A stretch of DNA of 64,000 nt from Streptomyces dangxiongensis (GCF_003675325.1 NZ_CP033073.1:5828001-5892000); one strand, 5' to 3'; shown: positions 18,699 to 28,334, numbered from the stretch's first letter. Numbers and translations: made by a program. Notes: generated by a model from the letters alone, not told the origin.

Positions 18699-18934
18699 CG
18701 CGGGGTGCCTCCTGGTGCGGGACGGGTGGTGCGTGTGGGTGCGGGAACGCGTACGACGGCGCTTCCGCGTCTTCAACGGGCGACGCCACGCGGGAGTGCC
18801 CGGTTCCCGCACGAAGGTACGCGGACGGGGCCCGCGCGTGTCAGTGCGGGGGCATAGACTTCGACGCTGTCCCCCAGACTGTCCACAGCCCGTGGGACCC
18901 CCGTCGACGCACGTTTGTCCTGGAGGCTCGAACC

Positions 18935-21900
18935 GTGTCAAAGCCGCCCTTCACGCACCTGCACGTCCACACCCAGTACTCGCTGCTGGACGGTGCCGCG
19001 CGGCTCAAGGACATGTTCGACGCCTGCAACGACATGGGCATGACCCATATCGCCATGTCGGACCACGGCAACCTGCACGGGGCGTACGACTTCTTCCACA
19101 GCGCGAAGAAGGCCGGAATCACCCCGATCATCGGGATCGAGGCATACGTCGCCCCCGAGTCCCGGCGCAACAAGCGCAAGATCCAGTGGGGCCAGCCGCA
19201 CCAGAAGCGGGACGACGTCTCCGGCTCCGGCGGTTACACCCACAAGACGATGTGGGCGGTGAACCGGACCGGCCTGCACAACCTCTTCCGCCTGTCCTCC
19301 GACGCGTACGCCGAGGGCTGGCTGACGAAGTGGCCCCGGATGGACAAGGAGACCATCGCGCGGTGGTCCGAGGGCATCGTCGCCTCCACCGGCTGCCCCT
19401 CCGGCGAGGTGCAGACGCGGCTGCGCCTCGGCCACTTCGACGAGGCCCTCAAGGCCGCCGCCGACTACCAGGACATCTTCGGCAAGGACCGGTACTTCCT
19501 GGAGCTGATGGACCACGGCATCGAGATCGAGCGCCGGGTCCGCGACGGCCTGCTGGAGATCGGCAAGAAGCTCGGCATCCCGCCGCTGGTGACGAACGAC
19601 TCGCACTACACGTACGCGCACGAGGCGGGCGCCCACGACGCCCTGCTGTGCATCCAGACCGGCAAGAACCTCTCCGACCCCGACCGCTTCAAGTTCGACG
19701 GCACCGGCTACTACCTGAAGTCCACGGACGAGATGTACGCCATCGACTCCTCGGACGCCTGGCAGGAGGGCTGCGCCAACACGCTCCTCGTCGCCGAGAT
19801 GGTCGACACCACCGGCATGTTCGAGAAGCGCGACCTGATGCCGAAGTTCGACATCCCCGACGGCTACACCGAGGTCACCTGGTTCAAGGAGGAGGTCCGC
19901 CGCGGCATGGAGCGCCGCTTCCCCGGCGGCATCCCCGAGGACCGCCAGAAGCAGGTCGAGTACGAGATGGACGTCATCATCCAGATGGGGTTCCCGGGCT
20001 ACTTCCTCGTCGTCGCCGACTTCATCATGTGGGCCAAGAACAACGGCATCGCGGTCGGCCCCGGCCGAGGCTCCGCGGCCGGCTCGATCGTCGCGTACGC
20101 CATGGGCATCACCGACCTCGACCCGATCCCGCACGGCCTGATCTTCGAGCGGTTCCTCAACCCCGAGCGCGTCTCCATGCCCGACGTCGACATCGACTTC
20201 GACGAGCGCAGGCGCGTCGAGGTGATCAGGTACGTGACGGAGAAGTACGGCGCCGACAAGGTCGCCATGATCGGCACGTACGGCAAGATCAAGGCCAAGA
20301 ACGCGATCAAGGACTCCGCGCGCGTGCTGGGCTACCCGTACGCGATGGGCGACCGGATCACCAAGGCCATGCCCGCCGACGTCCTGGGCAAGGGCATCGA
20401 TCTCAACGGCATCACCGACCCCGGCCACCCCCGGTACTCGGAGGCGGGCGAGGTCCGCGCGATGTACGAGAACGAGCCGGACGTGAAGAAGGTCATCGAC
20501 ACCGCCAAGGGCGTCGAGGGCCTGGTCCGGCAGATGGGCGTGCACGCCGCCGGCGTGATCATGTCCAGCGAGACCATCACCGAGCACGTGCCCGTCTGGG
20601 TCCGGCACACCGACGGCGTGACCATCACCCAGTGGGACTACCCGAGCAGCGAGTCGCTCGGCCTGCTGAAGATGGACTTCCTCGGCCTGCGCAACCTGAC
20701 GATCATGGACGACGCCGTCAAGATGGTGAAGTCCAACAAGGGTGTCGACATCGATCTGCTGAGCCTCCCGCTCGACGATCCGACGACCTTCGAACTGCTC
20801 CAGCGCGGCGACACCCTCGGCGTCTTCCAGTTCGACGGCGGCCCCATGCGCTCGCTGCTGCGCCTGATGAAGCCCGACAACTTCGAGGACATCTCCGCCG
20901 TCTCGGCGCTCTACCGTCCCGGCCCGATGGGCATGGACTCGCACACCAACTACGCGCTGCGCAAGAACAAGCTCCAGGAGATCACCCCGATCCACAAGGA
21001 GCTGGAGGAGCCCCTCGAAGAGGTCCTGGCCGTCACCTACGGCCTGATCGTCTACCAGGAGCAGGTCCAGAAGGCCGCCCAGATCATCGCCGGCTACTCG
21101 CTCGGCGAGGCCGACATCCTGCGCCGCGTGATGGGCAAGAAGAAGCCCGACGAACTGGCGAAGAACTTCACCATCTTCCAGGCCGGCGCGAAGAGGAACG
21201 GCTACAGCGACGAGGCCATCCAGGCCCTGTGGGACGTGCTGGTCCCCTTCGCCGGCTACGCGTTCAACAAGGCGCACTCCGCCGCGTACGGCCTTGTCTC
21301 GTACTGGACCGCCTACCTCAAGGCGAACTACCCCGCCGAGTACATGGCCGCCCTGCTGACCTCCGTCAAGGACGACAAGGACAAGTCGGCGGTCTACCTC
21401 AACGAGTGCCGCCGCATGGGCATCAAGGTGCTCCCGCCGAACGTCAACGAGTCCGAGTCCAACTTCGCGGCCCAGGGCGACGACGTGATCCTCTTCGGCC
21501 TCTCCGCCGTCCGCAACGTCGGCACCAACGTCGTCGAGTCGATCATCAAGTGCCGCAAGGCGAAGGGGAAGTACGCCTCCTTCCCGGACTACCTGGACAA
21601 GGTGGAGGCGGTGGTCTGCAACAAGCGGACCACGGAGTCGCTGATCAAGGCCGGCGCCTTCGACTCCATGGGCCACACCCGCAAGGGCCTCACGGCGCAG
21701 TACGAACCGATGATCGACAACGTGGTCGCGGTCAAGCGCAAGGAGGCCGAGGGGCAGTTCGACCTCTTCGGCGGCATGGGCGAGGAGAGCAGCAGCGAAC
21801 CCGGCTTCGGGCTGGACGTGGAGTTCTCCACCGACGAGTGGGACAAGACCTATCTGCTCGCCCAGGAGCGGGAGATGCTCGGTCTGTACGTCTCCGACCA

Positions 21901-22474
21901 CCCGCTGTTCGGCCTGGAGCACGTGCTCGCCGACAAGGCCGACGCGGGGATCGCCCAGCTCACCGGCGGTGAGCACGCGGACGGCGCGGTCGTGACGATC
22001 GGCGGGATCATCTCCGGCCTCCAGCGCAAGATGACCAAGCAGGGCAACGCCTGGGCCATCGCCACGGTGGAGGACCTCGCCGGCTCCATCGAGTGCATGT
22101 TCTTCCCGGCCTCCTACCAGTTGGTGTCGACCCAACTCGTCGAGGACGCCGTGGTGTTCGTCAAGGGGCGGCTCGACAAGCGCGAGGACGTGCCCCGCCT
22201 CGTCGCCATGGAGCTGATGGTCCCGGACCTGTCCAACGCCGGCACCAACGCGCCCGTGATCCTCACCATCCCCTCGGTGAAGGTGACCCCGCCGATGGTC
22301 AGCCGGCTCGGCGAGATCCTCAGCCACCACAAGGGCGACAGCGAGGTCCGTATCAAGCTCCAGGGTCCGCGCAAGACCACCGTCCTGCGGCTGGACCGCC
22401 ACCGGGTCAAGCCCGACCCGGCGCTCTTCGGCGACCTGAAGGTGCTCCTCGGCCCGTCCTGCCTGGCCGGCTGA
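18935..22474 (+). CDS. dnaE: DNA polymerase III alpha subunit
   Basis: Main replicative polymerase, 1179 aa. The order of domains is standard DnaE: PHP domain (FTHLHVHTQYSLLDGAARLK, then SDHGNLHG), polymerase palm with 'GPGRGSAAGSIVAYAMG' and the catalytic 'MPDVDIDFDERRR', fingers ('FNKAHSAAYGLVSYWTAYLK'), helix-hairpin-helix and an OB-fold near 995-1080, and a small C-terminal tau-binding region. Several PHP metal ligands are retained, so proofreading through PHP, as in M. tuberculosis DnaE1, is plausible. The GTG start follows CTGGAGG. Promoter signals must lie in the 236-bp divergent spacer, but I cannot pick one. Confidence 0.97.
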   Translation: MSKPPFTHLHVHTQYSLLDGAARLKDMFDACNDMGMTHIAMSDHGNLHGAYDFFHSAKKAGITPIIGIEAYVAPESRRNKRKIQWGQPHQKRDDVSGSGGYTHKTMWAVNRTGLHNLFRLSSDAYAEGWLTKWPRMDKETIARWSEGIVASTGCPSGEVQTRLRLGHFDEALKAAADYQDIFGKDRYFLELMDHGIEIERRVRDGLLEIGKKLGIPPLVTNDSHYTYAHEAGAHDALLCIQTGKNLSDPDRFKFDGTGYYLKSTDEMYAIDSSDAWQEGCANTLLVAEMVDTTGMFEKRDLMPKFDIPDGYTEVTWFKEEVRRGMERRFPGGIPEDRQKQVEYEMDVIIQMGFPGYFLVVADFIMWAKNNGIAVGPGRGSAAGSIVAYAMGITDLDPIPHGLIFERFLNPERVSMPDVDIDFDERRRVEVIRYVTEKYGADKVAMIGTYGKIKAKNAIKDSARVLGYPYAMGDRITKAMPADVLGKGIDLNGITDPGHPRYSEAGEVRAMYENEPDVKKVIDTAKGVEGLVRQMGVHAAGVIMSSETITEHVPVWVRHTDGVTITQWDYPSSESLGLLKMDFLGLRNLTIMDDAVKMVKSNKGVDIDLLSLPLDDPTTFELLQRGDTLGVFQFDGGPMRSLLRLMKPDNFEDISAVSALYRPGPMGMDSHTNYALRKNKLQEITPIHKELEEPLEEVLAVTYGLIVYQEQVQKAAQIIAGYSLGEADILRRVMGKKKPDELAKNFTIFQAGAKRNGYSDEAIQALWDVLVPFAGYAFNKAHSAAYGLVSYWTAYLKANYPAEYMAALLTSVKDDKDKSAVYLNECRRMGIKVLPPNVNESESNFAAQGDDVILFGLSAVRNVGTNVVESIIKCRKAKGKYASFPDYLDKVEAVVCNKRTTESLIKAGAFDSMGHTRKGLTAQYEPMIDNVVAVKRKEAEGQFDLFGGMGEESSSEPGFGLDVEFSTDEWDKTYLLAQEREMLGLYVSDHPLFGLEHVLADKADAGIAQLTGGEHADGAVVTIGGIISGLQRKMTKQGNAWAIATVEDLAGSIECMFFPASYQLVSTQLVEDAVVFVKGRLDKREDVPRLVAMELMVPDLSNAGTNAPVILTIPSVKVTPPMVSRLGEILSHHKGDSEVRIKLQGPRKTTVLRLDRHRVKPDPALFGDLKVLLGPSCLAG

Positions 22475-22489
22475 GGTCCCTGAGCGTCG

Positions 22490-22521
22490 AGGGGCGCACC
22501 CGTCGTCACGGGTGCGCCCCT
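22490..22521. terminator. Terminator between dnaE and a convergent small gene
   Basis: A 14-bp perfect stem (22490-22503 with 22508-22521) and CGTC tetraloop. It stands between the dnaE stop and the convergent 59-aa gene and can serve both strands. Confidence 0.85.
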
Positions 22522-22561
22522 TGACGGTGTCAGGGCTTCAACTGCCCTGTGCTCCGGCCCT

Positions 22562-22741
22562 TCAGTTGTGGCCGAAGCGCTTCTGCTGCTTACGCGCGAC
22601 ATCCGCCGGGCTGCCCGGTATGCCCGCCATCGAGGACTCCTGCTCCTCCGCCGGCGGACGGTGCGTGCGCTCATGGGCCTGCTCGGCCTGCGGGGCGCGG
22701 TTCTGCGGGCCGCCCTGCTTGCGGTTCTTGTTCTTGGCCAT
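22562..22741 (-). CDS. Small basic hypothetical protein, 59 aa
   Basis: A 59-aa hydrophilic protein, MAKNKNRKQG... to ...KQQKRFGHN, rich in Lys, Arg, Gln and Asn at both ends. It has no membrane segment or known motif; it looks disordered and could bind nucleic acid. Codon usage is typical of the neighbours and an upstream purine-rich site (CAGGAGGCAG) supports the start. Short proteins of this look are widespread in Streptomyces, which is why I call it a gene. Confidence 0.75.
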   Translation of the reverse strand: MAKNKNRKQGGPQNRAPQAEQAHERTHRPPAEEQESSMAGIPGSPADVARKQQKRFGHN

Positions 22742-22966
22742 GGGGATCTGCCTCCTGCGGGGGCTCTGGGGGCCAGGGACGGGACCAGATTCACATACGC
22801 TGACATCAGGCGCATGTCGGATAATTACCGTGTGTGACAGGGCAGGTGGGCACGCGGGATCCGCAAACGCCACGCCGAAGATCGAGTTCCGGCCGTTAAC
22901 CCCCGCGCGGTCGGGCAGACTCGAGGGAAGTCCGGAGCAAAACCTCCCGGGAAGAGGGTGAGTCGC

Positions 22967-24190
22967 GTGGACCGCTGCATCGTCCTGGTGGACGCCGGGT
23001 ATCTGCTGGGAGCCGCCGCCAGCCTCCTCGCCGGTGAGCCCTCGCGGTCCAGGATCACCGTCGACCACGCCGCCCTGATCCAGGCGCTGCGTGAACGCGC
23101 GGAGTTCGACACCGAACGTCCGCTGCTGCGGATCTACTGGTTCGACGGCGCCCCCGACCGCGTCCCCCAGCCGGAGCACCGCCGGCTGCGCGTGATGCCC
23201 CGGGTCACCGTCCGGCTCGGCGCCCTCACCCGCAGCGACGGACGCTGGGCCCAGAAGGGCGTCGACGCGGCCATGCACGCCGAGCTGACCGAGCTGGCCC
23301 GCAACCGCGCCTGTTCCGACGTCGTCCTCGTCACCGGCGACGGCGATCTGCTGCCGGGGATGATGGCGGCCAAGGAGCACGGCGTCGCCGTCCACCTGTG
23401 GGCCGTCCAGGCCGCCGACGGCGACTACAACCAGTCGGAGGATCTGGTCGCCGAGGCCGACGAGCGGCGCGTGCTGGACCGCGCCTGGATCACCCAGGCC
23501 GTCCGCGCCAAGGAGCTGACCGGGGTCTGCGCGCCGCCGCCCGTGCCCCGCCCCGAGATCGCCGCGATCCTGTCCGCGCCGCTGCCCGAGTCGGCGCCGT
23601 CCGCGGCCACCGAACGCTCCGCCGAGCGGACCGACCACCCGCCGGCCACCGCCGGGACGGAGAACGGCGCCCAGGAGCGGACGCCCGCCGCCAGGACCGT
23701 ACCGACCCCCAAGGACCTCGCCGCACTGCGCGCGCCCGGCGCCCCGTCCGCGCAGCACCCGCCGACCGCGACCCTGCGCTGGTCCTCCGACAAGGGCTGG
23801 GTCGACCGGCCCGGCGCGGTCACCGAGCCGCCCGAGGCCGCCTCCATGCCGACGCTGGCCCAGCTCACCACGGCCGAGCAGCGCTGGGCCGACCGGGAGG
23901 AGGACATCACCACCGTCGGCGGCGACCCGTACGAGGTGGGCCAGGTCTTCGCCCGCCGCTGGATGTCCCGGCTCGGCGGCGACCAGAACCACCGTCAGCG
24001 GCTGTCGCAGATGTACCCGCGGATCCCGCACCGGATCGACGGGGAGCTGCTGCGCTACGCGGCCCGCTTCGGGCTGCTGGCCCACAAGGATGACCAGATC
24101 GACGAGCACGACCGGTACGCCATCCGGGCCGGTTTCTGGCGGGAGGTCGACGTTCCGGCGGCGACGGAGAGCGCGCCGGCGGCCGACTGA
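22967..24190 (+). CDS. NYN-domain (PIN-like nuclease fold) protein
   Basis: About 407 aa. Residues 1-165 form a NYN/LabA-like domain: 'RCIVLVDAGYLLGAA' with the first metal-binding Asp, 'RIYWFDGAPDR', 'QKGVDAAMHAELTELA' and 'DVVLVTGDGDLLPGMMAA' with further acidic residues. These suggest a metal-dependent RNase. A Pro/Ala-rich linker follows (about 190-300), then a conserved helical domain ending 'HRIDGELLRYAARFGLLAHK'. I prefer GTG 22967 because AGAGG lies about nine bases upstream; GTG 22958 would overlap that site. Confidence 0.82.
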   Translation: MDRCIVLVDAGYLLGAAASLLAGEPSRSRITVDHAALIQALRERAEFDTERPLLRIYWFDGAPDRVPQPEHRRLRVMPRVTVRLGALTRSDGRWAQKGVDAAMHAELTELARNRACSDVVLVTGDGDLLPGMMAAKEHGVAVHLWAVQAADGDYNQSEDLVAEADERRVLDRAWITQAVRAKELTGVCAPPPVPRPEIAAILSAPLPESAPSAATERSAERTDHPPATAGTENGAQERTPAARTVPTPKDLAALRAPGAPSAQHPPTATLRWSSDKGWVDRPGAVTEPPEAASMPTLAQLTTAEQRWADREEDITTVGGDPYEVGQVFARRWMSRLGGDQNHRQRLSQMYPRIPHRIDGELLRYAARFGLLAHKDDQIDEHDRYAIRAGFWREVDVPAATESAPAAD

Positions 24191-24230
24191 CGCGACCCAC
24201 CCCGCCGGCTGACGCGACCCACCCCGCCGA
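24187..24230 (+). repeat. 22-bp direct repeat spanning the stop codon
   Basis: Two 22-bp copies (24187-24208 and 24209-24230) differing only at the last base. Each contains CTGACGCGACCC; the first TGA is the stop codon of the NYN gene. Confidence 0.85.
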
Positions 24231-24336
24231 GTACCGCGCGGCCGTCCCGTCGGCGGCGGCGCGGCCGTGTCCCGATGGCGGGGAGAAGCGGCCCCAAAGG
24301 CGAGTAAAGGCCCCGGACCCCGTACCCTCGTCCCTT

Positions 24337-25350
24337 GTGAGTACGCGCGCGGGACAGGCACTTCGGTACGACGAGGTCGTACGCGTGCGCGGACTCGCCA
24401 AGACCTATCCGCCCGTCAAGGGGCGGCGGGGCGCACCCGGCACCCCCGAGGTGCGCGCCACCGACGGCGTCGAGCTGGACGTGCGGGGCGGGGAGATCTT
24501 CGGGCTGCTCGGACCGAACGGTGCGGGCAAGTCCACCCTCGTACGGCAACTGACCGGGCTGCTGCGGCCGGACACCGGAAGCGTGGAGATCCTCGGGCAC
24601 GACATCGTGCGCCACCCCGAGCGGGCGGCGCGGCTCCTCGCCTACCTGGGCCAGGAGTCCTCCGCCCTGGACGAGCTGACCGTCTCCCTCGCCGCCGAGA
24701 CCACCGCACGCCTGCGCGGCCTGGACGCACGGCGGGCACGGGCCGAGCGGGACGCCGTACTGGAGGAACTGGGGCTCGCCCCGATCGCCGGGCGGGCGCT
24801 GAAGAAGCTGTCCGGCGGGCAGCGGCGGCTCGCCTGCCTCGCCGCCGCCCTCGTCGGGGAACGGCCGCTGCTCGTGCTGGACGAGCCGACCACCGGCATG
24901 GACCCGGTGGCCCGGCGCGCGGTGTGGGCGGCCGTGGACCGGCGCCGGGCCGAGCGCGGTACGACCGTGCTGCTGGTCACCCACAACGTCATCGAGGCCG
25001 AGACCGTGCTCGACCGGGTCGCCGTGCTCGACCGGGGACGGGTCATCGCCTGCGACAGCCCCGCCGGACTCAAGGCGCAGGTCGCCGGCGAGGTACGGGT
25101 CGAGCTGGTGTGGCGGGACCGTCCGCCCCTGGAGGTGCCCGAGGTCGCCGTCCTCGGCGAGCGGGCCGTGGAGTCCGGCCGGCGCTGGACGCTCCGGCTC
25201 GCGCCCGAGGAGGCCCGCGCCGTCGTCGCCACCGTGACCGGCGGCGCCGCCTTCGCCGCCCTGGACGACTTCACGCTCGCCACGCCCAGCCTGGAGGACG
25301 TCTACCTGGCGCTGGGCGGCGCGGCCCGGCAGGGACTGGTGAGGGCATGA
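24337..25350 (+). CDS. ABC transporter ATP-binding protein (DrrA/CcmA type)
   Basis: A 337-aa ATPase subunit of an ABC-2 exporter. Walker A is GPNGAGKST (59-67), the signature LSGGQRRLACLAAAL lies near 165, and Walker B with catalytic Glu is LLVLDEPTTGMD near 185, followed by the switch His in 'LLVTHNVIEAE'. A C-terminal domain of about 100 residues is typical of drug or antibiotic exporters. The substrate is unknown. The start GTG is preceded by TACCCTC, so a leaderless transcript is possible. The stop overlaps the permease start (ATGA). Confidence 0.93.
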   Translation: MSTRAGQALRYDEVVRVRGLAKTYPPVKGRRGAPGTPEVRATDGVELDVRGGEIFGLLGPNGAGKSTLVRQLTGLLRPDTGSVEILGHDIVRHPERAARLLAYLGQESSALDELTVSLAAETTARLRGLDARRARAERDAVLEELGLAPIAGRALKKLSGGQRRLACLAAALVGERPLLVLDEPTTGMDPVARRAVWAAVDRRRAERGTTVLLVTHNVIEAETVLDRVAVLDRGRVIACDSPAGLKAQVAGEVRVELVWRDRPPLEVPEVAVLGERAVESGRRWTLRLAPEEARAVVATVTGGAAFAALDDFTLATPSLEDVYLALGGAARQGLVRA

Positions 25351-26237
25351 GCGCACCGGGCCGCGCCGTGCGTACGGGTCCACGCGACCGCCGTAGGGAA
25401 GGGGAGCAGCTCGCCGTGAGTGCCGTACCCGCCGAGGTGGTGCCGGGCGGCACCCGGGCCGTGCCCGAGACGGCGCCCGGCCCCGCCGAGCTGGGGCCGT
25501 CCGCTCGGCTGTGGCCGTCGCTGGCGGCCGTCTACCGGGCACAGCTTTCCCGGGCCAGGGTGGCGCGGATCCCCCTGCTGTTCGTGGCCACCTTCCAGTC
25601 CGTCGGCATCACCGTGATGATGCGGGGGGTCGTCGACAGCGGCAGCGAGGCCCAGTCCGTGGTGGCCGGGTCGTCGGTGCTGGTCGTCGCGTTCGTCGCG
25701 CTGAACCTGCTGTCGCAGTACTTCGGGCAGCTTCGGGCCAGCGGAGGACTCGACCACTACGCCACGCTGCCGGTGCCGCCGGCCGCCGTGGTGCTGGGCG
25801 TGGCGGCGGCGTACGCCTCCTTCACCGTGCCGGGCACGCTGGTGACCGCCGTCTTCGGGTGCGTGCTGTTCGGGCTGCCGCTGTCCAACCTGTGGATCCT
25901 GCTGGCCGTCATCCCGCTCGCCGGGGCCGCGCTGTCCGGGCTCGGCGCCGCCTGCGGGCTGCTCGCGCCCCGGCCGGAGCTGGCCACGCTGCTGGGTCAG
26001 TTGGGCATGTCGGCGGCGCTGCTGCTGGGCGTGCTGCCGGCCGACCGGATGCCGCAGATCGTACGGCTGGCCCGTGATCTGCTGCCCTCGACCTACGGCG
26101 TCGAGGCGTACGCCCGCACGTTCGGGGCCCACCCGGACTGGGCGGTCGTCCTCGTTGACCTGGGGGTGTGCGCGGGTGTCGGAGTGGTCTCGCTGGCCGT
26201 GGCGGCCCGGGCGTACCGCAGGGCCGCCGTCCGGTGA
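25347..26237 (+). CDS. ABC-2 type transporter permease
   Basis: A 296-aa membrane subunit with a hydrophilic N-terminal stretch of about 65 residues and six hydrophobic helices. It pairs with the ATPase by a 4-nt ATGA overlap, which implies coupled translation and equal dosage. The pattern 'LLSQYFGQLRASGGLDHYATL' and the later 'LARDLLPSTYGVEAYARTF' occur in ABC2_membrane proteins of the DrrB/YadH kind. Substrate unknown. Confidence 0.9.
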   Translation: MSAPGRAVRTGPRDRRREGEQLAVSAVPAEVVPGGTRAVPETAPGPAELGPSARLWPSLAAVYRAQLSRARVARIPLLFVATFQSVGITVMMRGVVDSGSEAQSVVAGSSVLVVAFVALNLLSQYFGQLRASGGLDHYATLPVPPAAVVLGVAAAYASFTVPGTLVTAVFGCVLFGLPLSNLWILLAVIPLAGAALSGLGAACGLLAPRPELATLLGQLGMSAALLLGVLPADRMPQIVRLARDLLPSTYGVEAYARTFGAHPDWAVVLVDLGVCAGVGVVSLAVAARAYRRAAVR

Positions 26238-26271
26238 CGCGCCGCGCGGCGCGACCTGGCACGATGTCAGG

Positions 26272-26937
26272 GTGACCGCACCGTTGACTCCGCCTCCGCC
26301 CCCGCACGACGACTCCCCGCACCAGGTACGGCAGGCCCCGCCGTCCGGGGCGCCGGGCGCGGGTCCGTACGAACAGGACGGCCCCGGGATGAAGACGGAA
26401 GTACGGGAGGCCGCCGTGATCACGGTGGCGGTGGCGCTCGGCGGGGTGCTGCTGGGGCTGCTGTGGTGGTGGCTGGCGCCGCACGTGCCGCTGGTCGGTG
26501 ACGTGATCGACAAGAACTGGGTCGTCTACCTCAAGGACACCGAGGGCGAGCAGGCGATCGGCGTGGACGGTACGTTCGCGCTGCTGGGCCTCGCCTTCGG
26601 GCTGGTCAGCGCGGTGGTCCTCTTTCTGCTGCGGCGGCGCGGAGGTGTGCCGGTCGTGGTGGCACTGGGCGTGGGCGGGCTGCTCGGCTCGTTGCTGGCC
26701 TGGCGGCTGGGCGTGTGGCTGGGTCCCGGGTCCGACGTGCTGGCGCACGCGCGGGCCGTGGGCAAGGGCGTGACGTTCTCGGCGCCGCTGAAGCTCGGGG
26801 CGAAGGGCGCGCTGCTGGCCTGGCCGCTGGGCGGGGCGCTGGTGCATCTCGGGCTCACGGCGCTCTTCGGGCCGAGGGACCCCGAGCCGGCGCTCTTCGG
26901 CCCGCAGGACCCCGAGCCGCCGTATCCGCACCCGTGA
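26272..26937 (+). CDS. Four-helix membrane protein, possibly DUF2567
   Basis: 221 aa with a proline-rich cytoplasmic N-terminus (about 1-40), and hydrophobic segments at about 48-70, 102-122, 126-146 and near 180-200. The soluble loop 'DKNWVVYLKDTEGEQAIGVDG' lies between helices 1 and 2. The layout matches what I recall of DUF2567 proteins in actinobacteria, but I cannot confirm that. The C-terminus repeats ALFGPxDPEP. It starts 34 bp after the permease gene and may belong to the same transcript. Confidence 0.72.
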   Translation: MTAPLTPPPPPHDDSPHQVRQAPPSGAPGAGPYEQDGPGMKTEVREAAVITVAVALGGVLLGLLWWWLAPHVPLVGDVIDKNWVVYLKDTEGEQAIGVDGTFALLGLAFGLVSAVVLFLLRRRGGVPVVVALGVGGLLGSLLAWRLGVWLGPGSDVLAHARAVGKGVTFSAPLKLGAKGALLAWPLGGALVHLGLTALFGPRDPEPALFGPQDPEPPYPHP

Positions 26938-26966
26938 CCGAGCGGCCGTATCCGCATTTCTGACCG
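26919..26966 (+). repeat. 26-bp imperfect repeat spanning the stop codon
   Basis: GCCGTATCCGCA followed four bases later by TGACCG occurs at 26919-26940 and again at 26945-26966. The first TGA is the stop codon of the membrane-protein gene. Just upstream a 27-bp tandem repeat encodes the duplicated ALFGPxDPEP. Confidence 0.7.
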
Positions 26967-27065
26967 CGACGCCCGGCCCGGCACCCGCCCGGCCCTCCGC
27001 GGCCCCGGCCGGCCGACGACTGTCGCCACAGTCCCTGCCGCCGGCGGGCACCGGGGCCGTTCTCC

Positions 27066-27563
27066 TCAGACCCTGCCGATCGGGGCCAGGACCGCGTCCG
27101 TCAGGTCGGCCAGGTCCCGCGGGGCCAGTTCCACCTCCAGGCCGCGGCGGCCCGCCGAGACGCAGATCGTGGAGTGGGACCCGGCCGAGTCGTCGAGCAC
27201 CGTGGGGAGCTTCTTGCGCTGGCCGAGCGGGGAGATCCCGCCGCGGACGTAGCCGGTGGTGCGTTCGGCGAGGGTGGGGTCGGCCATCGCGGCGCGTTTG
27301 CCGCCGACCGCCGCCGCGAGGGCCTTCAGGTCCAGGGAGCCCGCCACCGGGACCACGCCGACCACCAGTGAGCCGTCGACGTCGGCGACCAGGGTCTTGA
27401 AGACCCGGTCGGGGGAGACGCCCATCGCCTGGGCCGCCTCCTCGCCGTAGGAGGGGTGGGACGGGTCGTGCGCGTAGGCGTGCACCGTGAAGTCCACCCC
27501 TGCCGCCGCCAGGGCCACCGTCGCGGGCGTGCCCCCGGACTGCTGCTTCTGCTTCTTCGCCAT
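27066..27563 (-). CDS. ybaK: YbaK/EbsC-family aminoacyl-tRNA deacylase
   Basis: 165 aa, the usual length for a stand-alone Cys-tRNA(Pro)/Pro-tRNA editing protein. The conserved lysine is in 'DRVFKTLVADVDG', and 'GYVRGGISPLGQRKKLPTVLD' is the family's second signature. It hydrolyses mischarged aminoacyl-tRNA in the cytoplasm. It is followed 19 bp upstream by the LON-domain gene on the same strand, so the two are probably co-transcribed. Confidence 0.93.
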   Translation of the reverse strand: MAKKQKQQSGGTPATVALAAAGVDFTVHAYAHDPSHPSYGEEAAQAMGVSPDRVFKTLVADVDGSLVVGVVPVAGSLDLKALAAAVGGKRAAMADPTLAERTTGYVRGGISPLGQRKKLPTVLDDSAGSHSTICVSAGRRGLEVELAPRDLADLTDAVLAPIGRV

Positions 27564-27582
27564 CGAGAGTGCCGGTCCCCCC

Positions 27583-28323
27583 TCAGTTCAGACTGGTCGG
27601 CGTCCGCGTCAGCTCGAACGCCGGCAACGACGGCAGGTTACGGATGATGGCCGTCTCCGCGCGAAGGAGTTTCAGCTCGTCCCGGAGCCGGGACGCGGTG
27701 TCCGGCGCCTGGAGCAGGCGCTGCTTGGTCGGCGTGTCGTGCACCATCGCCGCCGCCACCAGGTACGACACCACGCTCGGATCGTCCGGCAGCTCCGCCC
27801 CCGAGGACAGGGAGCGCTCGCGGGCGCCCGCCAGACGCTTCTGGTACTGACGGAAGGACCGCAGGACACCCTCCGCCAGCGCGCCGGCCTCGTCACCGGG
27901 CTCCTCCGGCAGCTCCTCCAGCTCCGCGGTCAGGAACGGGCCCGAGGCGTCCACGGACAGCAGGCGGACGCGGGTCGTGCCCGTCGCCAGCACCTCGAAC
28001 GTGCCGTCGGACCGCTCCCGGACGGTCGCCGCGTCCGCCACGCAGCCCACGCTGTGGAACGCCCGCACGAGGTCGGGGCCGAAGCCGGCGGACGGGCCGC
28101 GTTCGGGTTCGGCCGTGGGATCCGGCATGCCGGGGGCGCTCGGCGCGACCTCGTGGCCGTCGCGGACGGCCACGACGGCGAACCGGCGCGGTTCGTCCTC
28201 GGGGGTCTTCAGCAGCTCGCGCATCATGGCGCGATACCGCTCCTCGAAGACGTTGAGCGGCAGCACGAGCCCGGGGAACAGCACCGAGTTCAGCGGAAAG
28301 AGCGGGAGACGGACGGTGGTCAC
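27583..28323 (-). CDS. LON peptidase substrate-binding-domain protein
   Basis: A 246-aa protein consisting of the Lon N-terminal domain alone: 'VRLPLFPLNSVLFPGLVLPL' and 'NVFEERYRAMMRELL' are diagnostic, followed by a helical second half. It lacks the AAA+ and protease domains, so it is not a protease; proteins of this kind may bind substrates or adaptors. The GTG start lies 11 bp after the end of the next upstream gene, implying one transcript with it and ybaK. Confidence 0.9.
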   Translation of the reverse strand: MTTVRLPLFPLNSVLFPGLVLPLNVFEERYRAMMRELLKTPEDEPRRFAVVAVRDGHEVAPSAPGMPDPTAEPERGPSAGFGPDLVRAFHSVGCVADAATVRERSDGTFEVLATGTTRVRLLSVDASGPFLTAELEELPEEPGDEAGALAEGVLRSFRQYQKRLAGARERSLSSGAELPDDPSVVSYLVAAAMVHDTPTKQRLLQAPDTASRLRDELKLLRAETAIIRNLPSLPAFELTRTPTSLN

Positions 28324-28334
28324 GGCGCCCCAGC

